Notes under the pieces: model-generated
Told to the model about the DNA's origin: nothing
Database searches by the model: none
The model's input: only the letters and a program-made list of their open reading frames with translations
Translations under genes and position numbers: made by a program
Shown: positions 9,932-19,618 of the stretch, in pieces
How the letters are laid out: the number at the start of each line of letters is the position of its first letter
How positions within the stretch are numbered: position 1 is the stretch's first letter
DNA from: Hufsiella ginkgonis
Lineage (GTDB): Bacteria; Bacteroidota; Bacteroidia; Sphingobacteriales; Sphingobacteriaceae
DNA: 64,000 nt
Reading direction: 5' to 3'
Assembly (NCBI RefSeq): GCF_009834915.1
Contig: NZ_WVHS01000001.1
Location: forward strand, 248,001 to 312,000

Positions 9932-11653
9932 ATGCAAAAAAGATGGGTGGAACAGGGAGGGATGCATCGGCCGGAAGTAGCTGACTTGCAGGGAAGTTTG
10001 CAGATCGACGCGGTACTGGCCACCCTCCTGGTGCAGCGCGGAGTATCTGGTTACGAGGAGGCGCGCCGCTTTTTCAGGCCGGAATTGGCACACCTGCACG
10101 ATCCTTTTTTGATGAAAGACATGGAAGCCGCCGTATCACGGATCGAATCTGCCGCGGCCTCCGGCGAGAAGGTAATGATCTACGGGGATTACGACGTGGA
10201 TGGTACCACTTCCGTGGCGCTTACCTATAGTTTCTTCAGGAAGTACATTCGCCACATCAGCTTTTATATTCCCGACCGGTACAAAGAAGGGTATGGGATC
10301 TCGCTCGCGGGCATCGATTTCGCTAAAGAGCATGGGTATACGCTTATTGTGGCGCTGGATTGCGGGATTAAATCCGTTGACAAGGTCGCTTACGCCAATT
10401 CACTGGGTATCGACTTTATCATTTGCGACCACCACCTCCCGGGTGATTCGCTGCCTGAAGCGGTCGCCGTGCTTGATCCCCGGAGGAAAGATTGTGATTA
10501 TCCCTATAAAGAGCTTTCCGGCTGCGGGATCGGGTTTAAGCTGATCCAGGCATTCGCCCAAAAAAACGACATTTCACTCAGCGAGATCACCTGTTACCTC
10601 GACCTGGTGGCGGTGAGCATCGCTTCGGATATCGTGCCCATTACGGGCGAAAACCGTGTGCTCGCCTGGCACGGCCTGAAACGCCTGAACGAAACGCCCT
10701 GTAACGGGCTGGCCGCATTGATGGACATCGCAGGGCGGAAGGAACAATACGGCATTTCGGATGTGGTGTTTATGATCGGGCCGCGGATAAATGCTGCCGG
10801 CCGGATAGACGATGCCAGGCATGCGGTAAACCTCCTGATCGCTGACGATAAGTACTCGGCCCGCGACCGCAGCCAGCTGATCGACCTGAAGAACACGGAA
10901 CGTAAGGAGCACGATGTGTCTATTACCGAACAGGCGCTCGAGATGCTGCGCACAGATGAATCGTCGCTGACAAAAAAGACCACGGTGGTATTTCACGAGA
11001 CATGGCATAAAGGCGTAATTGGGATCGTAGCCTCCCGCCTTACGGAAAAATACTACCGGCCAACGGTGGTGCTTACCCAAAACAACGGCCATATCTCAGG
11101 GTCTGCGCGGTCTGTGCTTGGCTTCGACCTGTATGAAGCGCTGAGCTCCTGCAGCGAGTTGCTCGACCAGTTCGGCGGACATAAATATGCCGCCGGTCTT
11201 ACCATGAAGCCCGAAAACGTGGTGGCTTTTGCCGCCCGTTTCGAAGAGGTGGTGGCTGCCAGCATTCCCGACGAGTTGCTGGTGCGGGAGATCGCTATCG
11301 ATGCCAACCTGCCCCTGGAGCGGCTCTCCCCTAAATTCGTCCGCATCCTTAACCAGTTCGCGCCGTTCGGACCGGGCAACATGGCCCCGATATTTGTGAG
11401 TAAAAATGTTTATACTTACGGTACAGCATCCGTGGTGGGCAACAATCACCTGAAAATGACGGTCCGCCAGGAAAATTCGCCGGTGTTTGAGTGCATCGGG
11501 TTCGGGTTAGGTGACCATTACGAGGAGATAAAAAAGGGCGTGCCTTTCGACATCTGTTATACGATCGAAGAAAAAACCTGGAAAGAAAAGCGGTCTTTAC
11601 AGCTAAACATAAAAGGGATCCGCTCTGTTAATGCACAGCGCTCCTTTAACTGA
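9932..11653 (+). CDS. recJ: Single-stranded-DNA-specific exonuclease RecJ
   Basis: The ATG at 9932 ([10 protein letters not shown]) gives 573 residues, the usual length. An upstream TTG at 9875 would add 19 residues unlike the family. DHH-phosphoesterase motifs are present: [11 protein letters not shown], a DCGIK segment, and [10 protein letters not shown]. They are followed by the DHHA1 domain with [10 protein letters not shown] and a C-terminal OB-fold-like region (FAPFGPGN onwards). RecJ degrades 5' ends of single-stranded DNA in recombination and mismatch repair. The stop codon is one base from the lptB start, so the two genes are translationally linked. Confidence 0.95.
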   Translation: MQKRWVEQGGMHRPEVADLQGSLQIDAVLATLLVQRGVSGYEEARRFFRPELAHLHDPFLMKDMEAAVSRIESAAASGEKVMIYGDYDVDGTTSVALTYSFFRKYIRHISFYIPDRYKEGYGISLAGIDFAKEHGYTLIVALDCGIKSVDKVAYANSLGIDFIICDHHLPGDSLPEAVAVLDPRRKDCDYPYKELSGCGIGFKLIQAFAQKNDISLSEITCYLDLVAVSIASDIVPITGENRVLAWHGLKRLNETPCNGLAALMDIAGRKEQYGISDVVFMIGPRINAAGRIDDARHAVNLLIADDKYSARDRSQLIDLKNTERKEHDVSITEQALEMLRTDESSLTKKTTVVFHETWHKGVIGIVASRLTEKYYRPTVVLTQNNGHISGSARSVLGFDLYEALSSCSELLDQFGGHKYAAGLTMKPENVVAFAARFEEVVAASIPDELLVREIAIDANLPLERLSPKFVRILNQFAPFGPGNMAPIFVSKNVYTYGTASVVGNNHLKMTVRQENSPVFECIGFGLGDHYEEIKKGVPFDICYTIEEKTWKEKRSLQLNIKGIRSVNAQRSFN

Positions 11654-11654
11654 C

Positions 11655-12389
11655 ATGATATTAAAAGCAGAAAATCTCGTAAAAAAATACAAACAGCGCA
11701 CGGTCGTTAACGATGTTTCATTTCACGTGGAGCAGGGCGAGATCGTGGGGTTGCTGGGGCCGAACGGTGCAGGTAAAACCACTTCATTTTATATGATCGT
11801 AGGGCTTATCAAACCAAATGACGGACATGTATACCTCGAGTCGGAAGACATTACCGGCGCCCCCATGTACCGCCGCGCGCAGAAAGGCATCGGGTACCTG
11901 GCGCAGGAAGCTTCCGTTTTCAGGAAACTGAGCGTGGAAGATAACATCAAATCAGTACTGGAGATGACTAAGCTCACCAAAGCGGAGCAACACGATAAAT
12001 TGGAAGAGCTGTTAAGCGAGTTCAGCCTGCACCGCGTACGTAAGAATCGCGGCGACCTGCTTTCGGGTGGTGAACGGCGCCGCACCGAAATTGCACGCGC
12101 ATTAGCCGCCAGCCCTAACTTTATCCTGCTCGATGAACCTTTTGCCGGCGTAGACCCGATCGCGGTAGAAGAAATTCAATCGATTGTGGCCAAACTGAAG
12201 CTTCGCAACATCGGCATCCTGATCACCGACCATAACGTGCAGGAGACGCTCTCGATCACCGACCGCGCTTATTTATTAACGGAAGGAAAGATCATGCTGG
12301 CCGGCACCCCCGACGAGATCGCCGGCAATGAAATGGCCCGTAAATTTTACCTCGGACAAAACTTCGAGCTCCGAAAAAAGCGACATTAA
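11655..12389 (+). CDS. lptB: LPS export ABC transporter ATPase LptB
   Basis: From ATG 11655 the protein has 244 residues. An in-frame ATG at 11631 lies inside recJ and adds eight unsupported residues. It has Walker [10 protein letters not shown], signature [16 protein letters not shown], Walker [11 protein letters not shown] and the switch histidine in [10 protein letters not shown]. The FAGVDPIAV stretch and the [14 protein letters not shown]-loop are typical of LptB rather than other ABC ATPases. It powers extraction of lipopolysaccharide from the inner membrane with LptFG, which are not in the window. It begins one base after recJ. Confidence 0.93.
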   Translation: MILKAENLVKKYKQRTVVNDVSFHVEQGEIVGLLGPNGAGKTTSFYMIVGLIKPNDGHVYLESEDITGAPMYRRAQKGIGYLAQEASVFRKLSVEDNIKSVLEMTKLTKAEQHDKLEELLSEFSLHRVRKNRGDLLSGGERRRTEIARALAASPNFILLDEPFAGVDPIAVEEIQSIVAKLKLRNIGILITDHNVQETLSITDRAYLLTEGKIMLAGTPDEIAGNEMARKFYLGQNFELRKKRH

Positions 12390-12409
12390 TTTAACGTTAC
12401 CGTCTTCCT

Positions 12410-13933
12410 ATGACTATCGTCAATTCGATTTTTTCCTGGATCATGAAAAAGCGCATTCACCAGATCGAGCTTTTCATGAAATACCCGCATGATGTACAGG
12501 AGGAATGGTTCCAGAAACTGATCTCGTCTGCACAACATACCGAATGGGGCCGCAAATACAAGTACGAAGATATTTACACCCAAAAGCAATTTAAGGAAAG
12601 GGTCCCCGTGCAGAACTACGATACGCTGAAGCCCTATATCCAGCGAATGCTGAACGGGGAGCAGAACATTCTATGGCCCTCGGAAGTGAAATGGTACGCC
12701 AAATCGTCGGGAACCACCAGCGACCGGAGCAAGTTCATACCTGTTACCGACGAATCGATCGAAGAATGTCACTTTAAAGGGGGCAAGGACCTGTTATCGA
12801 TCTATTGTAACAACCGGCCGGATACGAAGATGTTTACCGGGAAATGCCTGGTACTGGGTGGCAGTCACCAGGTGAACCAGCTGAACTCTGAGTCGTATTA
12901 TGGCGATCTTTCGGCCGTGATCATTAAGAATCTTCCCTTCTGGGCCGAAATGATCCGCACGCCGGCGCCCTCGATCTCCCTGATGGAAAACTTCGAGGAA
13001 AAGATCGAGAAGATGGTGCATGCCACGAAAGATGTAAACGTGACCAACATGTCGGGCGTGCCCACCTGGAACCTCGTGCTGGCGAAGCGTATCCTGGAAG
13101 TTACCGGCAAGAGCAACCTGCTGGAGGTATGGCCCAACCTGGAACTGTATTCGCACGGCGCCGTGAACTTTAAGCCTTACCGGGAACAGTTCAGGAAACT
13201 GATCCCGTCCGGCGATATGTATTACCTGGAAACCTATAATGCCTCCGAAGGTTTTTTTGGGATCCAGGACCAGTCCAACTCAGAAGAGATGCTGCTGATG
13301 CTGGATTACGGGGTATTTTATGAGTTCATACCGATGGACCAGATCGACAAAGAATATCCCGAGACGTTGAGCCTCAGCGAAGCGGAGCTTGATAAAAACT
13401 ACGCGATCGTGATCTCCACGAATGCCGGTTTATGGCGTTACATGATAGGCGATACGATCAGGTTCACTTCACTTTCGCCATTCAGGATCCAGATCACGGG
13501 ACGCACCAAACATTTTATTAACGCCTTCGGCGAAGAGGTGATCATTGACAATGCAGAGAAGGCCTTAACACAGGCTTGTCGCGAAACCGGCGCCATTATC
13601 CGCGATTATACCGCCTGCCCCGTATATTTTAACGACAGCGAAGTAGGCGCACACGAATGGATCATCGAGTTTGAACAACACCCCAACAGCCTCGACAAGT
13701 TTAACGATGTACTGGACCGGAAACTACGGGAGATCAACTCAGATTACGACGCCAAAAGATTCAAAGACCTCGCCCTGCGGAGGCCCGTTATACACGCCGC
13801 TCCCGACTACACTTTCTACAAGTGGATGAAAACCAGGGGAAAACTCGGAGGACAGAATAAAGTTCCCAGGCTCTCTAACGAACGCTCGTATGTTGACGAG
13901 ATACTGGCAATGATGGGAGAGGAAAGGGGTTAG
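12410..13933 (+). CDS. GH3 auxin-responsive-promoter family protein (acyl-adenylate-forming fold)
   Basis: This 507-residue protein matches the GH3 family found widely in Bacteroidota next to lptB. The phosphate-binding loop is KSSGTTSDRSKFIP (near residue 105), followed by FGIQDQ and GLWRYMIGDTIRF, which contains the adenylate-binding motif. Plant GH3 enzymes conjugate acyl acids with amino acids. The bacterial substrates are unknown, so this is a fold-based assignment only. It is probably in one operon with recJ and lptB, starting 20 bases after lptB. Its last four bases overlap the convergent M28 peptidase gene. Confidence 0.88.
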   Translation: MTIVNSIFSWIMKKRIHQIELFMKYPHDVQEEWFQKLISSAQHTEWGRKYKYEDIYTQKQFKERVPVQNYDTLKPYIQRMLNGEQNILWPSEVKWYAKSSGTTSDRSKFIPVTDESIEECHFKGGKDLLSIYCNNRPDTKMFTGKCLVLGGSHQVNQLNSESYYGDLSAVIIKNLPFWAEMIRTPAPSISLMENFEEKIEKMVHATKDVNVTNMSGVPTWNLVLAKRILEVTGKSNLLEVWPNLELYSHGAVNFKPYREQFRKLIPSGDMYYLETYNASEGFFGIQDQSNSEEMLLMLDYGVFYEFIPMDQIDKEYPETLSLSEAELDKNYAIVISTNAGLWRYMIGDTIRFTSLSPFRIQITGRTKHFINAFGEEVIIDNAEKALTQACRETGAIIRDYTACPVYFNDSEVGAHEWIIEFEQHPNSLDKFNDVLDRKLREINSDYDAKRFKDLALRRPVIHAAPDYTFYKWMKTRGKLGGQNKVPRLSNERSYVDEILAMMGEERG

Positions 13934-15405
13934 TCCTTCCACCTCCATTCCCCTTCCAGCACCAGTGGCTCCTTCAGGTTATGCGACAATAAGAACTCTT
14001 TCGTTTCCTCATCATTCAGCTTTTTGGCGGTGATCACATCGGTATCTGCTATGCCATAAATAAGCATACTTACAAAGCGTACCGTGTTGCGCATGCCTTG
14101 CTGGTTGTTAATGAGGCTCAGTACATCGCAGTCTGCATGGTAGCACCCTGCCGGCCCGTTGCCGGCCCCGGGTCCTCTTCCACCGCCGCCGCCGCCTGTG
14201 GGCACACCCTGCAGCATAAAGGGCTGGTTATCGCTATGCAGGCCGGCGCCCGTAGAGAACCCGTTTTTAAACGTGGTATCGATACTCGCCGCGATGCTGC
14301 CTACAGACTGGAACAGGTCTTTAGACTCAGGCGCGCTGGAGGAGAAGTTCCGCACATCGCCGGTCATATCGAAATTAAGCATGTAGCGCAGGTTATCGAT
14401 CGACTTATCGGCTATTGCCGCATTTACGTAAGCCCGCGAGCCCAGTAAGCCTTGCTCTTCTCCCATGAACATAACGAACTCTACGGTACGTTTAGGAGCC
14501 AGTTTTAGCTTCTTAAAGGTACGGGCCATGTCCAACACAGAGAAAGATCCGATGCCGTTGTCGATCGCGCCCGTGGCAAGGTCCCAGCTATCCAGGTGAC
14601 CGCCGATTACGATCTTTTCGTTCGGGATGCCGCTCCCTTTGATGGTAGCCACTACGTTGCGTGCTTTTATCGGGCCGGAAAAATTCGTCATATTAATGCG
14701 GCTGTAAAGCTTGCCTGTTTTAAGCTGCTCTTTTAGCTTCATGCCGTCTTCCTTGCCGATACACACGGCAGGGATAGGGATCAGCTTTCCCGTTACCGAG
14801 GCCGTGCCGGTAAGCAGGGTACCGCCATCCACCGTATTTATTACGATGATGCCTTTGGCGCCATATTTTATCGCGATCGCGGTTTTCTCCGAACGGTGCA
14901 GCGAGCGCCCGGTGGTGCCTGGTAAAATGCCAAGGTACACGAGCGCGAACTTATCCTTTACCAGTGCGGGATTTGCCTGGTAATCAACCTCCAGCCCGTT
15001 GCCCATATCCACCACTTCCAACGTAAGATCAACCTTAACCGGCGAGTGCGCCAGCGACACCGACTTCACCGGCTGCAATGCGCCTGCGGTGCTTCCAACG
15101 CTTACGGCAAGTGTTCCGCGACTCCAGCTTTCTACGGTAAACGGCTGGTATTTTACATCAGTAAATCCATAGGATTTTAACAGGTTGAAGGCATATTCTT
15201 CCGCTTTGGCGCCATTTTTAGAGCCGGTTAGCCGGTGACCGATGGTTTCCGTAGCCTCTTTCAGGGTGGCATATGCCTGTGAATGCTGCTGGACTTCGGT
15301 GTTGATGGATTCGAAAACCTTCCGCCATTGCGGATTTTGCTGCGCTGCAGCGGTAAAACCGGTAAGGGCGACTAACGACGTGAGGAAAAACTTATTCATA
15401 CGCAT
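13930..15405 (-). CDS. Secreted M28 family zinc aminopeptidase-like protein
   Basis: The protein has 491 residues with a signal peptide (MNKFFLTSLVALTGFTAAA, from the internal ATG at 15399 or the first at 15405). A PA-like insert spans roughly 130-250. The M28 zinc-ligand set is visible as GGHLDSWDLATGAIDNG, MGEEQGLLGS, NFDMTGD and a C-terminal GCYHADCD. The family removes N-terminal amino acids from peptides in the periplasm or outside the cell. A glycine-rich loop (PTGGGGGGRGPGAG) precedes the last histidine motif. The gene is convergent with the GH3-family gene. Confidence 0.9.
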   Translation of the reverse strand: MRMNKFFLTSLVALTGFTAAAQQNPQWRKVFESINTEVQQHSQAYATLKEATETIGHRLTGSKNGAKAEEYAFNLLKSYGFTDVKYQPFTVESWSRGTLAVSVGSTAGALQPVKSVSLAHSPVKVDLTLEVVDMGNGLEVDYQANPALVKDKFALVYLGILPGTTGRSLHRSEKTAIAIKYGAKGIIVINTVDGGTLLTGTASVTGKLIPIPAVCIGKEDGMKLKEQLKTGKLYSRINMTNFSGPIKARNVVATIKGSGIPNEKIVIGGHLDSWDLATGAIDNGIGSFSVLDMARTFKKLKLAPKRTVEFVMFMGEEQGLLGSRAYVNAAIADKSIDNLRYMLNFDMTGDVRNFSSSAPESKDLFQSVGSIAASIDTTFKNGFSTGAGLHSDNQPFMLQGVPTGGGGGGRGPGAGNGPAGCYHADCDVLSLINNQQGMRNTVRFVSMLIYGIADTDVITAKKLNDEETKEFLLSHNLKEPLVLEGEWRWKD

Positions 15406-15481
15406 GGGATTGATTGCGGGAAAATAGGCATTTTCAGCTGTAAGATTTGCAACAATTGCGTTAATCCCTTAGCAGCTAAGT

Positions 15482-16525
15482 TCACGTACGCTTTTTGGGG
15501 AAAACCAGGGAGGCTACGATACTCACCGTCAGGATCAACACAATAACTACGAGCGAGTGCATAGTAGTAAACCCCCACCTTTCGAGCCAATGATGGCCTA
15601 ACATTTTGATCCCTATAAATACCAGCAGGAAAGCAAGCCCTGTTTTAAGGTAATGGAACTTGTGAATGATGTTCACCAGGAGAAAAAACATAGACCGCAG
15701 TCCCAAAATCGCGAAGATATTGGAGAAGAATACGATGTAAGGGTCTTTGGTTACGGAGAAGATCGCCGGAATAGAGTCTACGGCAAATACGAGGTCGGTA
15801 AATTCCACGATCAGCAGCACGATGAACAATGGCGTTACGAATCGCTGTCCCTTTACCCGCAGGAAAAACCGGTTGCCATGAAAGTCCGGGAGTACCCGGA
15901 AGTTACGGGCTGCAAATTTCACCACTTTATGGTTCTCGGTATCGATCTTTTCCTCCTGGTCGCGCTTAATGAACATCATGATCCCGGTGTATACCAGGAA
16001 AGCACCGAACAGGTAAATGATCCACCCGAAACGCCCGATGAGCGTTGCACCTACGAAAATGAACAGGAAACGCATGATGAGCGCCCCGATGATACCCCAG
16101 AACAGCACCCGGTGATAATAACGCTCTTCAACCTTAAACGAGCTGAAAATGAGCACCATCACGAAGATATTATCTACAGACAGCGCATATTCTACGAGAT
16201 ATCCCGTTAAAAACTCGAGGCCAAGGTTTTGTTGATAGGTTTTAATACTTTCGGGAAAGTTCCCCGGCGAGAGCGTGATGTTGTGCAGGTGCTTTTTGGT
16301 GATCTCAACCAGCGAAGCGTAATCGGCAATGCCATGCAGCTCGCGGCCTTCGGTGATCAGTATCACGTAAAAGACCATGGCAAAACAAACCCAAACGGCG
16401 CTCATTACCGATGCCTGTTTAAGGCTTACCACGTGGTCTTTTTTGTTAAAAACGCCCAGGTCAATGGCCAGCATCAGCACGATGAACAACAGGAAACCGC
16501 CAAAAAAAAGGATTTCGTTAGGCAT
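15482..16525 (-). CDS. TerC/Alx family integral membrane protein
   Basis: The protein has 347 residues with about nine hydrophobic segments. The family core appears as LEFLTGYLVEYALSVDNIFV, with an acidic pair in a membrane helix, and as IVEFTDLVFAVDSIPAIF later on. Alx and TerC proteins are linked to manganese export and to tellurite or alkaline-pH responses. Recent work on the family supports metal export, including loading of exported metalloenzymes. No ter operon partners are nearby, so the housekeeping Alx-type role is more likely than tellurite resistance. Confidence 0.9.
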   Translation of the reverse strand: MPNEILFFGGFLLFIVLMLAIDLGVFNKKDHVVSLKQASVMSAVWVCFAMVFYVILITEGRELHGIADYASLVEITKKHLHNITLSPGNFPESIKTYQQNLGLEFLTGYLVEYALSVDNIFVMVLIFSSFKVEERYYHRVLFWGIIGALIMRFLFIFVGATLIGRFGWIIYLFGAFLVYTGIMMFIKRDQEEKIDTENHKVVKFAARNFRVLPDFHGNRFFLRVKGQRFVTPLFIVLLIVEFTDLVFAVDSIPAIFSVTKDPYIVFFSNIFAILGLRSMFFLLVNIIHKFHYLKTGLAFLLVFIGIKMLGHHWLERWGFTTMHSLVVIVLILTVSIVASLVFPKKRT

Positions 16526-16605
16526 CTATTTATTTGGTCATGTGTTTATATGAATGAGAAGCTGCCGGGTGGTGTGCCAGGCTCACAAGATAATGATAAA
16601 TCGTG

Positions 16606-16746
16606 TTAGTTCCTTCGGCAAGCTCAGGATGACACGCCAACGGGTGACTCCTTGGCAGGCTCAGGATGGCACGCTTCCGTGAATTGCGGCCAAACCGGGT
16701 TAACTCCTTATCATGTTAGCTTATCATCCGGGCTTGCCGAAGCGTA
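16606..16746. repeat. REP-like short repeats with inverted copy
   Basis: Two direct copies read TTCCTTCGGCAAGCTCAGGA and CTCCTTGGCAGGCTCAGGAT, each followed by TGACACGCC or GGCACGCTT (near 16610 and 16648). A shorter inverted copy, GGGCTTGCCGAAGC, lies near 16730. The set could fold into a stem-loop in the gap between the divergently read 5' end of terC and the 3' end of the prenyl synthase gene. It resembles dispersed extragenic palindromes. Confidence 0.5.
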
Positions 16747-16771
16747 TCACAGTAACAAATATATAATTACC

Positions 16772-17743
16772 CTATTTATTCCGTTCTGTGGTAAACCGCA
16801 CGAGCTGTTCCAGTCCGGTACGGGCTTCGTGGTCGGGAAACGATTTCAGGATATCGAACGCTTCTTCCTGGAACCGGTGCATTTGCATCTCGGCATAAGC
16901 CATGCCGCCGGTGTTGCGCACAAAGTGAATCACTTCCGATACTTTTTCAGGCTCCTCGTTATGATTTTTCACAAGGTTAATAATGCGGTGCTTTTCGCTC
17001 CGCGATACCTTGTTGAGCGAATAGATGAGCGGAAGAGTAATCTTCTTCTCCTTGATATCGATGCCGAGCGGTTTGCCCACGTCATCGGTTCCGAAGTCGA
17101 ACAGGTCGTCCTTGATCTGGAAAGCGATGCCGATCTTTTCGCCGAACAGGCGCATACGCTCGATGGTGCCCGCATCGGTACCCGAAGACGCCGCGCCGCA
17201 AGCACAGCAGGAGGCAATGAGGGAAGCCGTTTTGCGGCGGATCACCTCGTAGTAAACTCCTTCGTCGGTATCTACCTTACGCGCTTTTTCCATCTGGAGC
17301 AACTCCCCCTCGCTCATTTGCTGTACCGCATCATTTACGATGCTTAACAGGTTGAGGTCGTTATTATTGATGGACAGGTGCATCCCACGGGCGAGCAAAA
17401 AATCGCCGACCAATACCGCGATCTTATTTTTCCAGAGCGCGTTGATGGAGAAAAAGCCGCGGCGCTCGAAAGAATTATCCACCACATCGTCATGCACCAG
17501 CGAGGCGGTATGCAGCAACTCCACCAATACCGCGCCGCGATAAGTGGCTTCTGTAATGCCGCCGCAAAGACTTGCCGAAAAGAACACGAACATGGGCCGC
17601 ATCTGCTTCCCCTTTCGTTTTACGATGTAGTGCGTAACGCGGTCGAGCAGCGGGACCGAACTCTGCATGGAAGCTTTGAACTTTTCTTCAAACACATTCA
17701 GTTCTCGTTCTATGGGTCTTTTAATCTCGTCGAGGTTCGGCAT
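16772..17743 (-). CDS. Trans-polyprenyl diphosphate synthase
   Basis: This 323-residue prenyltransferase has both aspartate-rich motifs: DDVVD in SLVHDDVVDNSFERRG and DDLFD in FQIKDDLFDFG. The conserved KGKQMRP segment lies near residue 45. It elongates isoprenoid diphosphates, probably to the menaquinone side chain in this phylum. Chain length cannot be read safely from the sequence. Small residues precede the first motif, which fits a long-chain (C30-C40) product. Confidence 0.92.
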   Translation of the reverse strand: MPNLDEIKRPIERELNVFEEKFKASMQSSVPLLDRVTHYIVKRKGKQMRPMFVFFSASLCGGITEATYRGAVLVELLHTASLVHDDVVDNSFERRGFFSINALWKNKIAVLVGDFLLARGMHLSINNNDLNLLSIVNDAVQQMSEGELLQMEKARKVDTDEGVYYEVIRRKTASLIASCCACGAASSGTDAGTIERMRLFGEKIGIAFQIKDDLFDFGTDDVGKPLGIDIKEKKITLPLIYSLNKVSRSEKHRIINLVKNHNEEPEKVSEVIHFVRNTGGMAYAEMQMHRFQEEAFDILKSFPDHEARTGLEQLVRFTTERNK

Positions 17744-17876
17744 CCGCTGAATTTATTCCAGTAATTTTAAGTTGCAAACATAGTTAAAAAGCGATAAATC
17801 GCGCCCAAACGCTGAACACTAACAACAAGCGGAGGTAACAGGCCGTTATCGTAGCCGGTAACGGCAAAAAACAACA

Positions 17877-17905
17877 AAGAACGGTCTTCTTAAAAGATCG
17901 TTCTT
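17877..17905. terminator. Bidirectional hairpin between prenyl synthase and trxA regions
   Basis: AAGAACGGTCTT and AAGATCGTTCTT form a 12-bp stem with one G-T-type mismatch and a short loop, in an A-rich then T-rich setting. It probably terminates transcription from trxA, which reads leftward into it. Confidence 0.55.
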
Positions 17906-18009
17906 GTTATTTAATTGACCGGCGGCTACCGGGGGTGAGGTCAATAAGCCTGGAAGCTTTATACTTTTACCTTTCAGCGACCGTCTCCCTTCGAAGCAGG
18001 ATCGATCCG

Positions 18010-18306
18010 CTACATATAGTTATTGATCACCGTCTCCAGCTGACCGGCAGGCACCACGCCCGATTGGCGCCACCTTGCTTCCCCGTCTTTAAACAGGATC
18101 AGCGTAGGCACGCCCTGTACCCGGAACGCGGCTGCAGCCTGCGGATTTTTGTCGATATCCACCTTCACGATAGTGGCTTTATCACCTACCGAATGTTTTA
18201 CCTGGTCGAGGATGGGCGCCATCGCCTTGCAAGGACCGCACCAGGTAGCGAAAAAATCGACCAGCACGGGTTTACCGGAATTTATGAGGTCTTTGAAATT
18301 GGCCAT
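18010..18306 (-). CDS. trxA: Thioredoxin
   Basis: The protein has 98 residues with the redox motif WCGPCK (C23, C26) in [16 protein letters not shown]. The cis-proline follows in [14 protein letters not shown]. It lacks a signal peptide, so it acts in the cytoplasm as a general protein disulfide reductase. It is slightly shorter than E. coli TrxA but complete. The gene is monocistronic, with a hairpin downstream. Confidence 0.95.
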   Translation of the reverse strand: MANFKDLINSGKPVLVDFFATWCGPCKAMAPILDQVKHSVGDKATIVKVDIDKNPQAAAAFRVQGVPTLILFKDGEARWRQSGVVPAGQLETVINNYM

Positions 18307-18423
18307 AATACATGGGTTTAAGGGATAACAAATTTAAGGAAAAGAGGTTTCTGCCGGGGCCACGTTCGCGCTATTGCGAGGGTGTAGAAATTATTACCTC
18401 GCGTCGAATATTTTTTATAAGTT

Positions 18424-19540
18424 GTGTCGCCCCATATCGTTAAGATGATCGACTCCATAACAAACTACGCACGCAATCCGGGTGACGCATATCTAAACAA
18501 AACGCTCCTGTTTATGTGGATCGCGCTACTCTTTCCTTTCACGGCATCGGCGCAAAGTTCATTTGAATCGATAACCAGGGCGGTAAAGGCAGGCGATTAT
18601 CAGAATATCCACAGTATACTTATCCAAAAGCAAGGGAAAAATGTGTACGAGCGATACTTTAACGGTTATACCCGGGATTCCCTTCACGACACGCGTTCAG
18701 CGTTCAAATCTGTTACCAGTTTGCTGGTTGGTATCGCCGTTGACAAAGGGCTTATATCCAATATTGATCAACCTGTGTATCAGTTCTTCCCGGAAAACAA
18801 GGCGTTCGCAGCGGATCCACTGAAGCGACAGATCAGGATCAAAGATCTGCTGGAAATGCGGGCAGGGTTTGACTGCGAAGAGTGGAACGACGGCAAAGAT
18901 TGCGAATCGGAGATGGAACAACAGCGTGACTGGGTAAAGTTCTCACTGTCACTGCCGATGAAACATAAGCCGGGTACGGTTTGGGCATACACGTCGTGTG
19001 ATCCGATGATCCTCAGCGGCGTAATCGAAAAAGCAAGCGGCATGTCAGTAATGGATTTTGCCGGCAAATATCTTTTTACCCCCCCTGGGGATGGCGCGAT
19101 ACCGCTGGACAATTGACCCGGCGGGGCACGGCATGACGGCTGGTTCCTTCTTTATGCGTCCTGCTGATATGGCAAAGATAGGTCAGCTGGTACTAAACGG
19201 CGGGGTCTGGAACGGCAAGCGGATCATTTCAAAAAAATGGCTGGATAAATCAACGAAATGCGACATCCCAATACAGGATGCTTCCTTTATGAAAACCAGC
19301 CAATCAAACGCAGGCATCCCGCAGCCTACGTACTATGGCTTTTACTGGTATCGCGAAGTGATAAAGACTTCATCAGGGTCATATCCTGTTATACTGGCAT
19401 CCGGCAATGGCGGCCAATACATCATGATCCTCGAATCACTCGATATGGTGGTTGTGTTTACACAGGGGAATTACAGAAGCTGGAAGGCAAAACAGGCTTT
19501 TGACATGATGGCCAGGTATATCGTACAGGCGGGTAAATAA
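18424..19540 (+). pseudogene. Serine hydrolase (class C beta-lactamase family), frameshifted at a C7 tract
   Basis: Two overlapping frames (18424-19116 and 19058-19540) together make one beta-lactamase-related serine hydrolase. The first frame has a signal peptide ending TASAQ, the SxxK nucleophile motif in RSAFKS and a YTS motif in WAYTSCDP. The second frame continues with PLGMARYRW, then DPAGHGMTAGS and the C-terminal GNGGQYIM. The break lies at seven C residues (19079-19085), and six C would restore TPLGM. It may be a true mutation, a sequencing error in the homopolymer, or slippage. The start could be GTG 18424 or ATG 18445. Confidence 0.8.
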
Positions 19541-19618
19541 TTCTTTCCCCGGGGGGACATGAAATGGGATAAATTGTCGGATCTCCCAAGAAATTCAAAG
19601 CTTTATCTGGCAGGTAAC

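Noticed and set aside
15482-16525. Tellurite resistance operon
   Set aside because: Only a TerC/Alx-type protein is present; no terA, terB, terD or terE genes adjoin it.
18424-19540. Programmed frameshift in the serine hydrolase
   Set aside because: The site is a simple C homopolymer without stimulatory structure, so error, mutation or phase variation are simpler.
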